This document shows, in pieces, positions 63,826 through 64,000 of a stretch of DNA of 64,000 bases (positions are counted from its first letter, which is position 1; every line of letters begins with the position of its first letter). The stretch is from Apis mellifera (Eukaryota > Arthropoda > Insecta > Hymenoptera > Apidae): contig NC_037647.1 of NCBI RefSeq assembly GCF_003254395.2, positions 7,519,925-7,583,924 on the forward strand, written 5' to 3'. The notes beneath the pieces are model-generated. The model saw only the letters and a list, made by a program, of their open reading frames with translations. It searched no databases and had not been told where the DNA came from. The position numbers and the translations under genes are program-made.

Positions 63826-64000
63826 CTGCAATTTTAATTTAAATTTGATTTAAATTATATATATTTTAATTATAATTATTATATATAATTATATTATAAT
63901 TATATATATTTTTTAAAAATCATGTTATATTATAAATAAATATATTATATATAAATAAATGTGATATTTTTATATATGATATAATATTATATTATTATAA
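63826..64000 (-). other. upstream intron of the crotonase-family gene, cut by window end
   Basis: A/T-rich sequence directly upstream (minus strand) of the acceptor TTGCAG at 63826-63831. No exon is seen before the window ends. Confidence 0.6.

Noticed and set aside
1..64000. Transposons, CRISPR arrays, integrated viral genes or operon-like defence systems
   Set aside because: No transposase, reverse transcriptase or viral domain could be recognised, and no terminal inverted repeats or regular spacer arrays. The window reads as ordinary insect genes with introns.

Overview
The window is eukaryotic nuclear DNA, very AT-rich, with many short GT-AG introns (often 60-120 bp) and typical insect gene content. 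The gene set, AT bias and compact introns suggest a hymenopteran insect, most likely a bee (Apis-like). This is inferred from protein resemblance and composition only. There are no bacterial operons, CRISPR arrays, rRNA genes or intact transposons. Exon boundaries were assigned by hand from splice signals and reading phase. For every multi-exon gene complete within the window, the exon lengths add up to an intact frame.

Layout, left to right. (1) 1-1494 +, 3' part of the SUMO E1 subunit UBA2. (2) 1903-3298 -, a Golgi-type carbohydrate sulfotransferase. (3) 4442-6194 (or further 5') -, the nuclear m6A reader YTHDC1. (4) 10264-20149 +, neurabin/spinophilin in 16 coding exons, with a long 5' leader intron and a candidate C/D box snoRNA in one intron. 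(5) 22593-24602 +, DNAAF4 (DYX1C1). (6) 25010-25500 - and 29306-29797 +, two divergent PDGF/VEGF-like growth factor genes. (7) 31571-40237 -, nucleoporin TPR/Megator in 16 exons. (8) 40905-42981 +, a mitochondrial PPR protein resembling PTCD1. (9) 43364-48325 -, virilizer (VIRMA). (10) 49590-60053 +, supervillin in 26 coding exons, ending in a villin headpiece. (11) 62287-63825 -, 3' end of a crotonase-superfamily gene that runs out of the window.

Shared themes: YTHDC1 reads and virilizer helps write m6A on RNA, and they lie about 40 kb apart. TPR and UBA2 act in nuclear transport and SUMO modification. Neurabin and supervillin are actin-associated scaffolds. Three gene pairs are head to head (YTHDC1/neurabin, TPR/PTCD1, virilizer/supervillin) and probably share promoters. 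Three pairs converge with short 3' gaps (UBA2/sulfotransferase, DNAAF4/growth factor, PTCD1/virilizer).

I see no clearly new multi-gene system. The observations most worth checking are: the intronic snoRNA candidate; the paired growth factors lacking the second conserved cysteine; the ILK-K/R repeat array in supervillin, together with its GC-AG intron and possible alternative last exon; and an identical 11-mer pointing both ways in the YTHDC1/neurabin promoter.
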